Positions 1 through 9,660 are shown, counted from the stretch's first letter. The stretch: DNA of 64,000 bases from Fibrobacteria bacterium (GCA_020633825.1 JACKCV010000001.1:356001-420000), one strand, 5' to 3'. Numbers and translations: made by a program. Notes: generated from the letters alone by a model not told the origin.

Positions 1-1
1 C

Positions 2-1357
2 TGGACCCGGCTGGCCTTCGATACCGCGATCCAATGCGCCATGCGGGACATCATCGCCGTCGACGGTCGTCTTCCCGAGGTGCGCGAACTCGACAGCCTC
101 ACCGTCGAATTCCGTCTCCCCACCGTGTTCGGACCGTTCATCGCCGCCGCGGGCGGGCTTCCTGTGCTGTCCCGGGAGAGGTTGGAGAAGAAGGTCGGGG
201 CAGAATTCAATTCCGCCTACGGGATCGACACGCCCCCGGACAGCCTGATCGGCGCCGGCCCCTTCCGCCTGGCCCGCTACGAATCGGGATCGCGCGGGGT
301 CTTCGTCCGCAACCCGTACTGGTTCCGAAAGGATTCCGCGGGGACCGCGCTGCCCTACCTGGATACGGTCCTCCTGGTGGTGGTCCAGGACCAGAAGGCC
401 GAGGTGCTCAAATTCAAGGCCGGCGAGCTGGATGTGATGGACGTGACCGCCCAGGACTTCCCGGTCCTCAAGCCCCTCGAAGACCAGGGCGGATTCGGCA
501 TCCGCAAGCTGGGCCCCACCCTGAACCAGCTCTTCGTCTGCTTCAACCAGAACACGGGCAAGAACGCCGAGGGGAAGCCCTTCGTGGATCCCGTCAAACT
601 TTCCTGGTTCCGCGATGCGCGGTTCCGCCGGGCGGTCTCCTGGGCCCTCGATCGCAAGGCCATCCGCGACATCGTCTGGAACGGCTTGGGAAGCGAGGCC
701 AACGGCCCGATGTCCCCGAGCTCCGGGTACTGGTGGAACCGGAACCTTCCGGCGCTCCACCGCGACCTCGATTCCGCGCGCGCAGAACTCGCCGGTGCCG
801 GATTCGTCCAGGGGGCCGACGGGTTGCTGCGCGACAGCAAGGGGAACCAGGTCAAGTTCACCCTCCTGACCAATGCCGAGAACCAGTCGCGCATCGACAT
901 CGCCGGACTGGTCCGCAAGGACCTGGAGGCCCTGGGGATCCAGGTCGTGTTCGTCCAGGTGGAATTCAACGCGCTGGTGGCGCGCCTCGACGGCACCTTC
1001 GACTGGGACGCCATCCTGCTGGGATTGGGCGGAGGAGGGGCCGAACCCCACTTCGGAGCCAACGTATGGGTCTCCTCGGGACGAACCCACATGTGGTTCC
1101 CCAAGCAGAAACAGCCTTCCACCACCTGGGAGGCCGAGCTCGACAGCCTGGTGGTGGCCGGTGTCACCACCGCAGACACGACTCTCCGCAAGGCCGCCTA
1201 CGACCGGTTGCAGGAAATCGTCCATCGGGAGCAGCCCTACGTCTACTTGGGACATCCCGAAGCCATGACGGCCATCCGCAATCGCCTCGGGAACGTGGAT
1301 CCAACGGTTCTGGGGGGGGCGCTCCACAACATCGACGAGATCTTCGTCCGGCCGTGA
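2..1357 (+). CDS. ABC transporter family 5 substrate-binding protein, 5'-truncated
   Basis: The reading frame is open from base 2, so the N terminus (signal peptide or lipobox) lies outside the window. The roughly 450 visible residues show the SBP_bac_5 fold of dipeptide/oligopeptide binding proteins: a segment reading GAGPFRLARYE, a hinge-like stretch with DARFRRAVSWALDR, and a C-terminal region with repeated Trp/Tyr positions typical of the peptide cleft. It would bind the ligand outside the cytoplasmic membrane and deliver it to the permeases encoded immediately downstream. The stop overlaps the next start as GTGA, so translation is coupled. The ligand cannot be read from sequence; family 5 proteins bind peptides, nickel or oligosaccharides. 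Confidence 0.9.
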   Translation, partial: WTRLAFDTAIQCAMRDIIAVDGRLPEVRELDSLTVEFRLPTVFGPFIAAAGGLPVLSRERLEKKVGAEFNSAYGIDTPPDSLIGAGPFRLARYESGSRGVFVRNPYWFRKDSAGTALPYLDTVLLVVVQDQKAEVLKFKAGELDVMDVTAQDFPVLKPLEDQGGFGIRKLGPTLNQLFVCFNQNTGKNAEGKPFVDPVKLSWFRDARFRRAVSWALDRKAIRDIVWNGLGSEANGPMSPSSGYWWNRNLPALHRDLDSARAELAGAGFVQGADGLLRDSKGNQVKFTLLTNAENQSRIDIAGLVRKDLEALGIQVVFVQVEFNALVARLDGTFDWDAILLGLGGGGAEPHFGANVWVSSGRTHMWFPKQKQPSTTWEAELDSLVVAGVTTADTTLRKAAYDRLQEIVHREQPYVYLGHPEAMTAIRNRLGNVDPTVLGGALHNIDEIFVRP

Positions 1358-2337
1358 CGTCGTTCCTGTTCAGACGGATCCTGGCGATGATTCCGATGCT
1401 CCTGGGAGTGTCGATCATCGCCTTCGGCCTTCTTTCGCTGTCTCCGGGGGATCCCCTCGCCGCCCAACGCGGCAACCCCCAGGTCCCGGACGAGCTGATC
1501 CGTCGCATCGAGCGCCAATACGGATTCGACAAGCCGGTCCCCGAGCAGTACCTGCGCTGGCTCGGACGGGTCGTGCAGGGGGACCTCGGGTATTCCTTCA
1601 AGTTCAAGCGGCCCGTCGCGGATGTCATCGCCGAACGCATGGCCGCCACCCTTCTGCTGGCCCTGTTCTCCACGTTGCTGACCTGGTTCCTGGCGGTTCC
1701 GCTGGGAGTCTGGTCCGCGTTGCGCCGGTCCGAGTGGCCCGACCAGGTGGTGTCGGTCCTGGCGTTCGTGGGGATGAGCCTTCCCTCCTTCTTCCTCGCC
1801 TTGCTCCTGCTGTACGGGGCCTCCGTCCTCCCCGAACTGCCTTTGATCGGTCGCATTCCCATCGGCGGCTTGGTGTCTCCGGGCTTCGACCAGTTGGGGC
1901 CGGTCGCCCGCGTCCTGGATGTCCTCAAGCACCTGTTGCTCCCGGGAGTCGTCCTGGCCATCGGTGGACTCGCCGGGCTGCAACGGGTCGCCCGCGGGTC
2001 CACCTTGGAGACCCTGTCCCAGCCCTACATCCTGGCGGCCCGGGCTCGGGGGCTGTCCGATCGACGGGTCCTTTGGGGGCACGCCTTTCGCAACGCGGCC
2101 AATCCCTTGATCACCCTCCTGGGGTTCGAATTTTCCGCCCTGCTTTCCGGAGCGGCGTTCACCGAAATCATCACCAGTTGGCCGGGAATGGGATTGGTGG
2201 CCCTCGAGGCGGTCCGCTCGAAGGACATGTTCCTCGTGATGGCCACGGTCCTGATGGGGTCCCTCCTCCTCCTGATCGGGAATCTGCTCGCCGACATCCT
2301 GCATGCCTGGAACGATCCACGGGTGAAACTCTCGTGA
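1354..2337 (+). CDS. ABC transporter permease, DppB/OppB type
   Basis: This 327-residue inner-membrane permease starts at a GTG that overlaps the stop of the binding-protein gene. It has an N-terminal transmembrane helix (LAMIPMLLGVSIIAFGLL), a periplasmic segment with the DppB-type PDELIRRIERQYGFD region, and five further helices. The EAA loop that contacts the ATPases contains AARARGLS. The size matches the family. It forms the heterodimeric channel with the next gene. Gene order (binding protein, B, C, D, F) is that of dpp/opp operons, which supports the assignment; the transported substrate is not known. Confidence 0.93.
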   Translation: MTSFLFRRILAMIPMLLGVSIIAFGLLSLSPGDPLAAQRGNPQVPDELIRRIERQYGFDKPVPEQYLRWLGRVVQGDLGYSFKFKRPVADVIAERMAATLLLALFSTLLTWFLAVPLGVWSALRRSEWPDQVVSVLAFVGMSLPSFFLALLLLYGASVLPELPLIGRIPIGGLVSPGFDQLGPVARVLDVLKHLLLPGVVLAIGGLAGLQRVARGSTLETLSQPYILAARARGLSDRRVLWGHAFRNAANPLITLLGFEFSALLSGAAFTEIITSWPGMGLVALEAVRSKDMFLVMATVLMGSLLLLIGNLLADILHAWNDPRVKLS

Positions 2338-3392
2338 ACGGCACCACCGGCACCTTCTCCCGTCTACGGTCCGCCTTCGCCTCCTCCCCGCTGGCCAAGA
2401 CCGCCCTCGTGGTCCTGGGGGGATTGTACCTGGCCGCCGTGTTGGCAGGTTGGCTCGCCCCGTACGGCATGGACGACGAATCCCGAGGACACTCCTGGGC
2501 ACCTCCGTCGAGCTGGCATTGGGTGGATGGGCGCCCCTCCATCCATCCGGTTTCCTACACCTTCGACGAAAATGCCCGACGCGTCTACGTCGAAGACTCC
2601 TCGAGAGCCGTCCCGGTGCGCTTGTTCGTCAACGGGAGGTTGTTCGGGCTCGATTCCCTCGAAGCCGCCGCCACCTCCGAAGGAGGGGCTTCGGCACGTC
2701 TTTATTTGCTGGGCGCCGACGCGCGGGGGCGCGACCTGCTTTCGCGACTTCTCTACGGAAGTCGCGTGTCCCTCTCCATCGGGATCGTGGGCGTCTCCAT
2801 CTCCACCCTCATCGCGTTGGTCGTCGGTGGTCTGGCCGGCTTCTTCGGAGGATGGGTGGATCGGTTGCTGATGCGGCTGTGCGAAGTCTTCATGCTGATC
2901 CCCGCCTTCTACCTCCTGATGCTCCTGAGGGCCACGCTGCCGTTGGATTGGGATTCCCGGGTGGTCTACCTCTCGATCGTCCTCATCCTCTCCTTCATCG
3001 GATGGGCGGGTCTCGCCCGGGTCATCCGCGGGCTCGTCCAATCCCTCCGCTCGGCCGACTACATCGTGGCCGCCCGTGCCTTGGGAGTTCCACCCCTGGT
3101 GATCCTGCGTCGCCATGCCTTGCCGCAGACCTTCGGATTCCTGGCCATCCAGGCGACGCTCTCGATCCCGGGCTACGTGGTGGCCGAGAGCGGTCTTTCC
3201 CTCCTCGGTCTGGGCATCCAAGATCCTCAAACGTCCTGGGGAAACCTGTTGCAGGAGGCGATGTCCATCGCCGAGATCCGCCTCCATCCTTGGAGCCTGA
3301 TCCCCGGACTCTTCCTGTTCGCCGCGGTGCTCTCCTACAACCTCGCGGGGGATGCGCTGCGCGACGCCCTCGATCCGCGGAGCGACCGATGA
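2334..3392 (+). CDS. ABC transporter permease, DppC/OppC type with enlarged periplasmic segment
   Basis: The 352-residue protein starts at GTG 2334, overlapping the previous stop by four bases. After the first helix (about residues 20-42) come roughly 85 residues before the conserved LGADARGRDLLSRLLYG motif. Typical OppC proteins reach this motif about 40 residues earlier, so there is an inserted extracytoplasmic segment. Five more helices follow, with the EAA loop (AARALGV) near residue 240. It pairs with the upstream permease. The inserted segment may contact the binding protein, which is an inference. Confidence 0.92.
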   Translation: MNGTTGTFSRLRSAFASSPLAKTALVVLGGLYLAAVLAGWLAPYGMDDESRGHSWAPPSSWHWVDGRPSIHPVSYTFDENARRVYVEDSSRAVPVRLFVNGRLFGLDSLEAAATSEGGASARLYLLGADARGRDLLSRLLYGSRVSLSIGIVGVSISTLIALVVGGLAGFFGGWVDRLLMRLCEVFMLIPAFYLLMLLRATLPLDWDSRVVYLSIVLILSFIGWAGLARVIRGLVQSLRSADYIVAARALGVPPLVILRRHALPQTFGFLAIQATLSIPGYVVAESGLSLLGLGIQDPQTSWGNLLQEAMSIAEIRLHPWSLIPGLFLFAAVLSYNLAGDALRDALDPRSDR

Positions 3393-4348
3393 CCGCCCCT
3401 CTCCTGGAAGTCCGCGACCTTTCGGTCTCCTTCGGGGCCGTGCAGGTCGTCGACGGTCTCTCCTACGTCATCGAGCGGGGCCAATCCCTCGGGTTGGTGG
3501 GGGAATCGGGGTGCGGGAAATCCGTGAGTTCCCTGGCTCTTCTCGGATTGCTCCCCCCCCGGGGGTGCCGTGTGGAAGGATCCATCCGTCTGGAAGGACG
3601 GGAGCTGGTCGGTCTTCCCGCCCCGCAGTGGATGCCGATCCGGGGAGGGCGCATCGCCATGGTGTTCCAGGATCCCATGACCGCCTTGAATCCGTTGCTG
3701 ACCGTCGAGCGGCACTTGCGCGAGGTGCTGGCCATCCACCAGGGCCTCGAGGGCGAACTCGCCCGGAAGGAGGCCACGCGGTGGCTTGATCGAGTCGGAA
3801 TTCCCGACCCCGCCGCACGCCTGTCCACCTACCCGCACGAGTTGTCCGGCGGCATGCGCCAGCGCGTCCTGATCGCCATGGCCTTGGCCGGAAAACCCGA
3901 TCTCCTGGTGGCGGACGAGCCCACGACCGCCCTGGATGTGACCATCCAAGCCCAGATCCTCGACCTTCTGTCCGACTTGCGTCGGGAACTCGGCATGTCC
4001 ATGCTGTTCATCACGCATGATCTGGGAGTGGTCGAACGGGTCGCCGACCGGGTCGCGGTGCTCTACGCGGGCCGCAAGGTGGAGGAAGGGGAGGTCTCGG
4101 AGGTCCTTCGGGCCCCCCTGCATCCCTACACCGACGGGTTGGTCGGGTCCGTCCCGGGTTTCCGGCCACGATCCGGGCGGTTGCGATCCATTCCCGGCCA
4201 AGTGCCGTCACCCGCCGCCTGGCCCGGCGGGTGCCGATTCCATCCCCGATGCCCCCATTCGCAGGAAGACTGCACCCGGATCGTCCCCACCGAGTCCTCG
4301 GGGAGCCGGAAGGTCGCCTGCCACCATGCCCTTGAGGCCCAGCGATGA
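3389..4348 (+). CDS. ABC transporter ATP-binding protein, DppD/OppD type
   Basis: This 319-residue ATPase has a Walker A motif GESGCGKS at residues 38-45, the signature LSGGMRQR, and a Walker B motif [14 protein letters not shown]-terminal oligopeptide-transporter domain carries the cysteine-containing [14 protein letters not shown] region that is characteristic of this family and can hold an iron-sulfur cluster in some members. It starts at an ATG overlapping the permease stop (ATGA). It energises uptake together with the ATPase encoded next. Confidence 0.95.
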   Translation: MTAPLLEVRDLSVSFGAVQVVDGLSYVIERGQSLGLVGESGCGKSVSSLALLGLLPPRGCRVEGSIRLEGRELVGLPAPQWMPIRGGRIAMVFQDPMTALNPLLTVERHLREVLAIHQGLEGELARKEATRWLDRVGIPDPAARLSTYPHELSGGMRQRVLIAMALAGKPDLLVADEPTTALDVTIQAQILDLLSDLRRELGMSMLFITHDLGVVERVADRVAVLYAGRKVEEGEVSEVLRAPLHPYTDGLVGSVPGFRPRSGRLRSIPGQVPSPAAWPGGCRFHPRCPHSQEDCTRIVPTESSGSRKVACHHALEAQR

Positions 4349-5298
4349 GCTTGCTTTCGGTGCGAGGCCTGTCGGTGTCCTTTCCTGTCCGCGGCGGGTT
4401 GTGGGGGCGTGTGCGCCAGCGAGTCCACGCGGTCCAGGATGTCTCCTTCGACCTCCAGGCCGGTGAGACCCTTTCCCTCGTGGGGGAGTCGGGGTGCGGG
4501 AAATCCACCACCGGACGTGCCATCCTGCGGCTCCTCGAGCCCGATGCGGGATCCATCCTCCTCGACGGAGCCGAAGTCCGCACCATGGAGGGCGAAGCCT
4601 TGCGGTCGTTCCGCCGACAGGTCCAGATCGTCTTCCAGGACCCTTCCGCCGCGCTCAATCCTCGTCGAACCGCTTTCCAGGCCGTGGCCGAGGGCTTGAT
4701 CGTCCATGGGCTGGTCTCGCGGGCATCGGTACGCGACCGCGTCCGGGAGATCTTCGACCTCGTGGGCCTCTCCGACGAACACCTCGACCGGTTTCCCCAC
4801 GCTTTCTCGGGTGGGCAGAGACAGCGGATCGGGATTGCGCGAGCCCTGGCTCTGGAGCCCCGGGTGCTGGTCCTCGACGAGCCGGTTTCCGCTCTCGACG
4901 TGTCCGTCCAAGCCCAGGTGTTGAATCTTCTGGAGGACATCCAGGCTCGTACCGGCATGGCCTATCTGTTCATCGCCCACGACATGGGGGTGGTCCGCCA
5001 TGTCGCCCATCGCCTGGCGGTGATGTATCTGGGGCGGATCGTCGAGGAAGGTCCCGCGGAGGAGGTCTGCGCCTCTCCGCGACATCCCTACACCCGGATG
5101 TTGGTGGCCAGCGTCCCATCGCTCGGGGAGCGCTCGACGGCCGGGACGGTCGTGCGCGGGGAATTGCCGAGCCCTCTCACCCCGCCCTCGGGGTGCGCCT
5201 TCCATCCTCGATGCCCCCATGCACAGGATCGGTGTCGGAGGGAACGCCCTCAGGGAGAGGTGGTTTCCGGGCGATTTCAAGCCTGTTGGTATCTCTGA
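4345..5298 (+). CDS. ABC transporter ATP-binding protein, DppF/OppF type
   Basis: This 317-residue ATPase is the last gene of the transporter operon and starts at an ATG overlapping the previous stop. Walker A is GESGCGKST (Lys53), the signature FSGGQRQRIGIARAL, and Walker B VLVLDEPVSALD. The C-terminal family domain has CAFHPRCPHAQDRC. It would form a heterodimer with the preceding ATPase. No clear rho-independent terminator follows. Confidence 0.95.
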   Translation: MSLLSVRGLSVSFPVRGGLWGRVRQRVHAVQDVSFDLQAGETLSLVGESGCGKSTTGRAILRLLEPDAGSILLDGAEVRTMEGEALRSFRRQVQIVFQDPSAALNPRRTAFQAVAEGLIVHGLVSRASVRDRVREIFDLVGLSDEHLDRFPHAFSGGQRQRIGIARALALEPRVLVLDEPVSALDVSVQAQVLNLLEDIQARTGMAYLFIAHDMGVVRHVAHRLAVMYLGRIVEEGPAEEVCASPRHPYTRMLVASVPSLGERSTAGTVVRGELPSPLTPPSGCAFHPRCPHAQDRCRRERPQGEVVSGRFQACWYL

Positions 5299-5596
5299 GT
5301 CCAGATTCCTGTGCATTTCGAAGGAAACGCGCGGCGGAAAATGAATTCTCCCGATATTGTCCAAGGGTCGAGGATTCCGCAGGTCGGTTTCCAGGTCACC
5401 GGTATCGCGAGGAGGTTCCCATGGCGCTCTTGACCCGATTCATCGGAATGTTTTCTTCCGCCCCGTCGTCGCGAGTCTGGGCTCGTCAGCGATGGATGGA
5501 ATCCGCTTCGCTTTGATCGAGGTCATCCGCTTCGGGGATTGACCTCGACGGATGCGGGTGGATGCGAACCTCGGCGATCAGGCCGGAGCACCCACC
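5299..5596. other. intergenic gap, possible short ORF only
   Basis: This 298-base stretch separates the transporter operon (plus) from the sugar-phosphate transferase (minus); the two are convergent. It holds one short ORF with a strong ribosome binding site, listed separately. A weak inverted repeat (GAGGTC at about 5519 and GACCTC at about 5542) has a long loop and no T-tract, so no confident terminator is called. Confidence 0.5.
5421..5516 (+). CDS. possible 31-residue small protein
   Basis: ATG 5421 lies five bases after a near-perfect Shine-Dalgarno sequence (AGGAGG around 5410-5415). The frame encodes 31 residues: a short hydrophobic start (MALLTRFIGMF) followed by a Ser/Arg/Trp-containing tail. 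No family is recognised and no promoter is obvious. It could be a small membrane-associated peptide or chance. Only the ribosome binding site and spacing favour it. Confidence 0.25.
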   Translation: MALLTRFIGMFSSAPSSRVWARQRWMESASL

Positions 5597-6997
5597 TTAG
5601 AATGCGTTCTTGGAGGGCTTGAAGACGAGTTGCCAGAACGTGAGGAAGCTGATCTTGAGGTCGAGCCAGATCGACCAGTTCCGGATATAGTCCAGATCGA
5701 ATTCGATCCGCTTCTCCATCTTGTCCAACGTGTCGGTCTCGCCGCGCCAGCCGTTCACCTGAGCCCAGCCGGTGATCCCGGGTTTGACCTTGTGACGCAG
5801 CATGTACCCGTGGATCTTGCGACGGTATTCCTCGTTGTGGGCGATGGCGTGGGGGCGGGGGCCGACCACGGACATGGTTCCCTGCAGCACGTTGATGAAC
5901 TGGGGGAATTCGTCGATGGAGGATTTCCTCAGGAAGGCGCCCAAGGGGGTGACACGTGCGTCGCCCTTCTTGGCTTGCTCGACCTTTTCGCCGTTGTCCA
6001 TGACCCGCATGGAGCGGAATTTCCACACCTGGATCGGTTTGCCGTCGATGCCGTAGCGGTTCTGCTTGAAGACGGCGGGACCCGGCGAGGTGATTTTCAC
6101 CAGCGCGGCGATGATCAGCATGGGGATGCCTGCCACGGCGAGGAACCCCAGGGCGAACACGATGTCGAATCCTCTCTTGAGGTACCAGTCGGTCTCGTTG
6201 TAGGGCAATTCGAACACGGAAATCGCGGCGAAGCGACCCAGATTCAGGATTCGACTGTTGAGAAGATTGAAGGTGAAGAAATCCGGAACGATGTAGACCG
6301 ATGCGGTGGTGTCGGCCAGACGCTGGATGAGGAGCTTGACGCGATCGGTGGCGGCCAGTGGAAAACACAGGTAGACACGATCGAACTTCCCCTCCTTGGC
6401 CTGGGCGACCAGTTCCTCCAGGTCTCCGAGGATGCGGTCGGGGTGGATTTCCGGGGCCCGGATTCCGTGCGGGTCGCGGTCGTCGAACCAGCCGACCACC
6501 TTCATGCCAGCTTGCGGCATGTCCATGATCGTGCGTCCGACCTCCGATCCGAGCGGGCCGGCGGGAGCGATGGCGACGCGGCGGCGGTTGAGTCCCGTTC
6601 CTCGGAAGGCACCCAACAGGAAGCGGAAGGAGGTGCGCCAGAGGAGCAGACTGACCAGGGTTCCCGCGCCCCACAACCACAAGGACGAGATGGATAGACC
6701 AGGTTCGTCGGGGAAAACCGTCTGGATGAGGAAGGCGGAGATGGTGAGGGTGATGCTCCAGATGGCCAGCACCCGGAGAAGCTCCTGTCGGAGAGGGGCA
6801 CCACGCCAGGAGGCGAAGAGTCCGTTGGGTTCGCCGATCAGGACATAGAGAAGGGCGGAGGCGATCGCCACCAGGAAACGGAGCGGATCGAGCGCCACTC
6901 CGTCGACGATCTGGGTGGCAGCGAAGATGGAAACGATCAAACCTGTCTCGGTCATCCGCACCATGGGTGCCATCTTGTGCTGAGCGGGCTGGATCAA
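5597..6997 (-). CDS. undecaprenyl-phosphate sugar phosphotransferase (WcaJ/bacterial sugar transferase family)
   Basis: The product is up to 466 residues. The N-terminal half has several hydrophobic helices and a CoA-binding-like Rossmann region (residues about 130-260). The C-terminal half is the bacterial sugar transferase domain: a membrane helix after LKRGFDIVFALG, then PVFKQNRYG, the KFRSM motif, RKSSIDEFPQFINVL, MSVVGPRP and KPGITGWAQVNG. Such enzymes move hexose-1-phosphate onto undecaprenyl phosphate, starting exopolysaccharide or O-antigen synthesis. The first in-frame start is TTG 6997; ATGs at 6973, 6964 and 6955 are alternatives, and none has a clear ribosome binding site. No other polysaccharide genes are adjacent, so it is an orphan initiating transferase. 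Confidence 0.92.
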   Translation of the reverse strand: MIQPAQHKMAPMVRMTETGLIVSIFAATQIVDGVALDPLRFLVAIASALLYVLIGEPNGLFASWRGAPLRQELLRVLAIWSITLTISAFLIQTVFPDEPGLSISSLWLWGAGTLVSLLLWRTSFRFLLGAFRGTGLNRRRVAIAPAGPLGSEVGRTIMDMPQAGMKVVGWFDDRDPHGIRAPEIHPDRILGDLEELVAQAKEGKFDRVYLCFPLAATDRVKLLIQRLADTTASVYIVPDFFTFNLLNSRILNLGRFAAISVFELPYNETDWYLKRGFDIVFALGFLAVAGIPMLIIAALVKITSPGPAVFKQNRYGIDGKPIQVWKFRSMRVMDNGEKVEQAKKGDARVTPLGAFLRKSSIDEFPQFINVLQGTMSVVGPRPHAIAHNEEYRRKIHGYMLRHKVKPGITGWAQVNGWRGETDTLDKMEKRIEFDLDYIRNWSIWLDLKISFLTFWQLVFKPSKNAF

Positions 6998-7168
6998 TGC
7001 ATTCCCCGAGAAAATGTGACCGAACGGGCTCTACGTCCGCCGACAATACTTGCGTTCCAAACCTAGCTTCATTCCACGGTTGAATCATGGAGTCCCTCCC
7101 AGGCATTCCAGACCTCCGGATAACCGCAAGGTGCACGAGGGAGATTCGTCAAACCCGCGCAGGGGGAC

Positions 7169-7196
7169 TTGGAAACTCGACCTTGGAGTCTAGATT
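7169..7196 (+). promoter_or_regulatory. predicted promoter of ndk
   Basis: A -35-like TTGGAA (7169-7174), a 16-base spacer and a -10-like TAGATT (7191-7196) sit just ahead of ndk. Transcription would begin about five bases before ATG 7208, giving a leaderless or nearly leaderless mRNA. This fits the absence of any Shine-Dalgarno sequence before that ATG. Confidence 0.45.
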
Positions 7197-7207
7197 TGGC
7201 GGCACTC

Positions 7208-7657
7208 ATGACAGAACGCACGTTTGCCATCATCAAGCCCAACGCCGTCCGCTCCGCGCTGGTCGGGGAGATTCTCAGCCGCTACGAGACGGCTCGTTTG
7301 CGCATCGCGGGAGCCAAGCTCCTGCATGCCAGCCGAGAGAAAGTGGCTGGCTTCTACGCCGAACACGAAGGACGCCCTTTCTTCGAAGGCCTGTGTTCCT
7401 TCATGTCCTCCGGCCCGATCCTGGTGCTCGCCCTGGAAGGGGAAAACGCCATCGCGGATGTCCGTGCCCTCAACGGGGCCACCGATCCGGCCAAGGCCGC
7501 GCCCGGAACCATCCGCCACGCCTACGGTCCCTCCATGGGATCCAACGTCGTTCACAGCTCCGATTCCACCGAATCGGCCGCGCGTGAAATTTCCTACTGG
7601 TTCTCGCCCGACGAACTCTTCTCCTATGTGCAGAAGAGCTCGGTGGCCGACGAATAA
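7208..7657 (+). CDS. ndk: nucleoside diphosphate kinase
   Basis: This 149-residue enzyme transfers the gamma phosphate of ATP to nucleoside diphosphates through a phosphohistidine. The catalytic His is His116 in NVVHSSDS, and the conserved TFAIIKPNAV start and ATDPAKAAPGTIRHAYG region are intact. Length is close to the 140-150 residues usual for the family. ATG 7208 is chosen because the conserved TERTFAIIKP begins there; upstream TTG 7169 would add non-conserved residues and overlap the predicted promoter. No ribosome binding site is visible. sdhA follows 38 bases later. Confidence 0.97.
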   Translation: MTERTFAIIKPNAVRSALVGEILSRYETARLRIAGAKLLHASREKVAGFYAEHEGRPFFEGLCSFMSSGPILVLALEGENAIADVRALNGATDPAKAAPGTIRHAYGPSMGSNVVHSSDSTESAAREISYWFSPDELFSYVQKSSVADE

Positions 7658-7695
7658 ATCTTTCCAGCCAACGCACACCAGACCGAGGTACGGAA

Positions 7696-9639
7696 ATGAG
7701 CGAGAAGAGAGTGCTGATCGTCGGTGGGGGCCTTGCAGGCCTCGCCGCAGCCATGAGGGCCTGCGAATTGGGCCTGGACGTCGACATCTTCAGCATGGTG
7801 CATGTGAAGCGTTCGCACTCCGTGTGCGCGCAGGGCGGCATCAACGGTGCCGTGAACACCAAGGGTGAAGGGGACAGCCCCTACATCCACTTCGTCGACA
7901 CCATCAAGGGCGGCGACTTCCTGGCCGACCAGCCCCCCGTGCTCTCCATGTGCGAAGCGGCTCCCAGCGTCATCAACATGATGGATCGCCTGGGCGTGAC
8001 CTTCAATCGCACCCCCGAGGGACTCCTCGACTTCCGTCGCTTCGGCGGCACGCTGCATCACCGTACGGCCTTCGCCGGCGCCTCCACCGGCCAGCAGTTG
8101 CTCTACGGCCTGGACGAGCAGGTCCGTCGCTGGGAAGCCCAGGGCAAGGTCCGGAAGTTCGAGAACTGGGAATTCACCCGGATCATCCTCGACAAGGACG
8201 GGAAGGCCGCGGGCATCGTCGCCCAGGACCTCACCACCATGGAATTCCGCAGCTTCCCCGGCGTGGCCGTGGTGCTGGCCACCGGCGGTCCCGGGCTGAT
8301 GTTCGGCAAGACCACCAATTCCACGATCAACTACGGGTCCGCCACCGCCGCCGCCTACAAGCAGGGCGTCTGGTACGGCAACCCCGAAATGGTCCAGATC
8401 CACCCCACCGGCATTCCCGGGTCCGACAAGCTCCGCCTCATCTCCGAGTCGGCGCGTGGCGAGGGTGGCCGCGTCTGGGTTCCTCGCAAGAAGAACGAGA
8501 CGCGCCCCTGGAACGAAATCCCCACCGAGGACCGCTACTACTTCCTGGAAGAGCGCTACCCCTTGTACGGCAATCTCGTGCCTCGCGACATCGCGACCCG
8601 CGAGATCGCCCAGATCTGCACCAAGGAAGGTCTCGGAGTGGGTGGGCGCAACGCCGTCTACCTCGACCTCACCCATCGGTCCGAGGAGTACCTCCTCAAG
8701 AAGTTGGGTGCGATCCTCGACATCTACGAGAAATTCCGCGGCGTCGACCCCAAGAAGGTCCCCATGGAGATCTATCCCGCCTACCACTACTCGATGGGTG
8801 GGTTGTACGCGGGCTACGAGGCCGACTCCACCGGGCGACTGCTCAAGGATTCGCCTCTCAACCAGATGACCAACATCCCCGGCGTCTACGCCGTGGGCGA
8901 GGCCGACCACCAGTACCATGGCGCGAACCGTCTGGGAGCCAACTCCCTGATGAGCTGCATCTTCGCCGGCCTGGTGACCGGGGAGTCGGTCGTGGCCCTG
9001 GCGAAGAACTCCAAGTCCTCCGAGGTCCCTTCCTCGCTCCTCGAATCCGAGCAGAAGCTCGAAGAAGAGAAGTACAAGAAGCTCCTCGCCCAGGACGGAC
9101 CCGAGAACCCCTTCGTGATCCACAAGGAGCTCGGCGAGGCCATGAGCGCGTTCTGCCTCATCGAGCGCAAGAACGACGAGCTCAAGCAGCTCCAGGGCAT
9201 GATCGACAGCTTCGAAGCCCGTCTCAAGAAGGCTTCCAGCCTGGACAAGTCCGGATCGGGCAACATGAGCGCCGTGTTCCTGCGCCAGCTCGACGGCATG
9301 ATCACCATGTCCAAGGCCGTCGTCGACGCGGCTCTCCTGCGCGACGAGTGCCGTGGCGCCCACTACAAGCCCGATTTCGAGAACGAGGCTCCCTCCAAGG
9401 AGACTCCGATCGACGATCCGGCCTGGACCGCCTACTACGAGAAGTTCCTGGCCCAGACCCAAACCTGGCTCAAGACCACCGTGGCCAAGTACGATCCGAA
9501 CCAGTCGCGCCCCACGATCGATTTCAAGCCCGTCGATACCCGCCATCTCAGCCCCGAACCCCGCGACTACACGGGTGTCGGCAAGAAGGCGTGGAAGAAG
9601 TTCATGGACAATCGCCAGGCCTCAGAGGCCAAGGCCTAA
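7696..9639 (+). CDS. sdhA: succinate dehydrogenase/fumarate reductase flavoprotein subunit
   Basis: The 647-residue product has the N-terminal FAD motif GGGLAGLAAA, the SHSVCAQGG segment whose His carries covalent FAD in this family, the HPTGIPG substrate region, the ESARGEGGRVW arginine loop and the GANRLGANSL motif. It is of the long form found in type B enzymes (Bacillus, Bacteroidota, Fibrobacter). It interconverts succinate and fumarate at the membrane. A GAGGTAC ribosome binding site precedes ATG 7696. sdhB follows 21 bases later, but no cytochrome b (sdhC) gene lies on either side. Confidence 0.96.
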   Translation: MSEKRVLIVGGGLAGLAAAMRACELGLDVDIFSMVHVKRSHSVCAQGGINGAVNTKGEGDSPYIHFVDTIKGGDFLADQPPVLSMCEAAPSVINMMDRLGVTFNRTPEGLLDFRRFGGTLHHRTAFAGASTGQQLLYGLDEQVRRWEAQGKVRKFENWEFTRIILDKDGKAAGIVAQDLTTMEFRSFPGVAVVLATGGPGLMFGKTTNSTINYGSATAAAYKQGVWYGNPEMVQIHPTGIPGSDKLRLISESARGEGGRVWVPRKKNETRPWNEIPTEDRYYFLEERYPLYGNLVPRDIATREIAQICTKEGLGVGGRNAVYLDLTHRSEEYLLKKLGAILDIYEKFRGVDPKKVPMEIYPAYHYSMGGLYAGYEADSTGRLLKDSPLNQMTNIPGVYAVGEADHQYHGANRLGANSLMSCIFAGLVTGESVVALAKNSKSSEVPSSLLESEQKLEEEKYKKLLAQDGPENPFVIHKELGEAMSAFCLIERKNDELKQLQGMIDSFEARLKKASSLDKSGSGNMSAVFLRQLDGMITMSKAVVDAALLRDECRGAHYKPDFENEAPSKETPIDDPAWTAYYEKFLAQTQTWLKTTVAKYDPNQSRPTIDFKPVDTRHLSPEPRDYTGVGKKAWKKFMDNRQASEAKA

Positions 9640-9660
9640 GGCTCGCGGAGGAACCACGAC

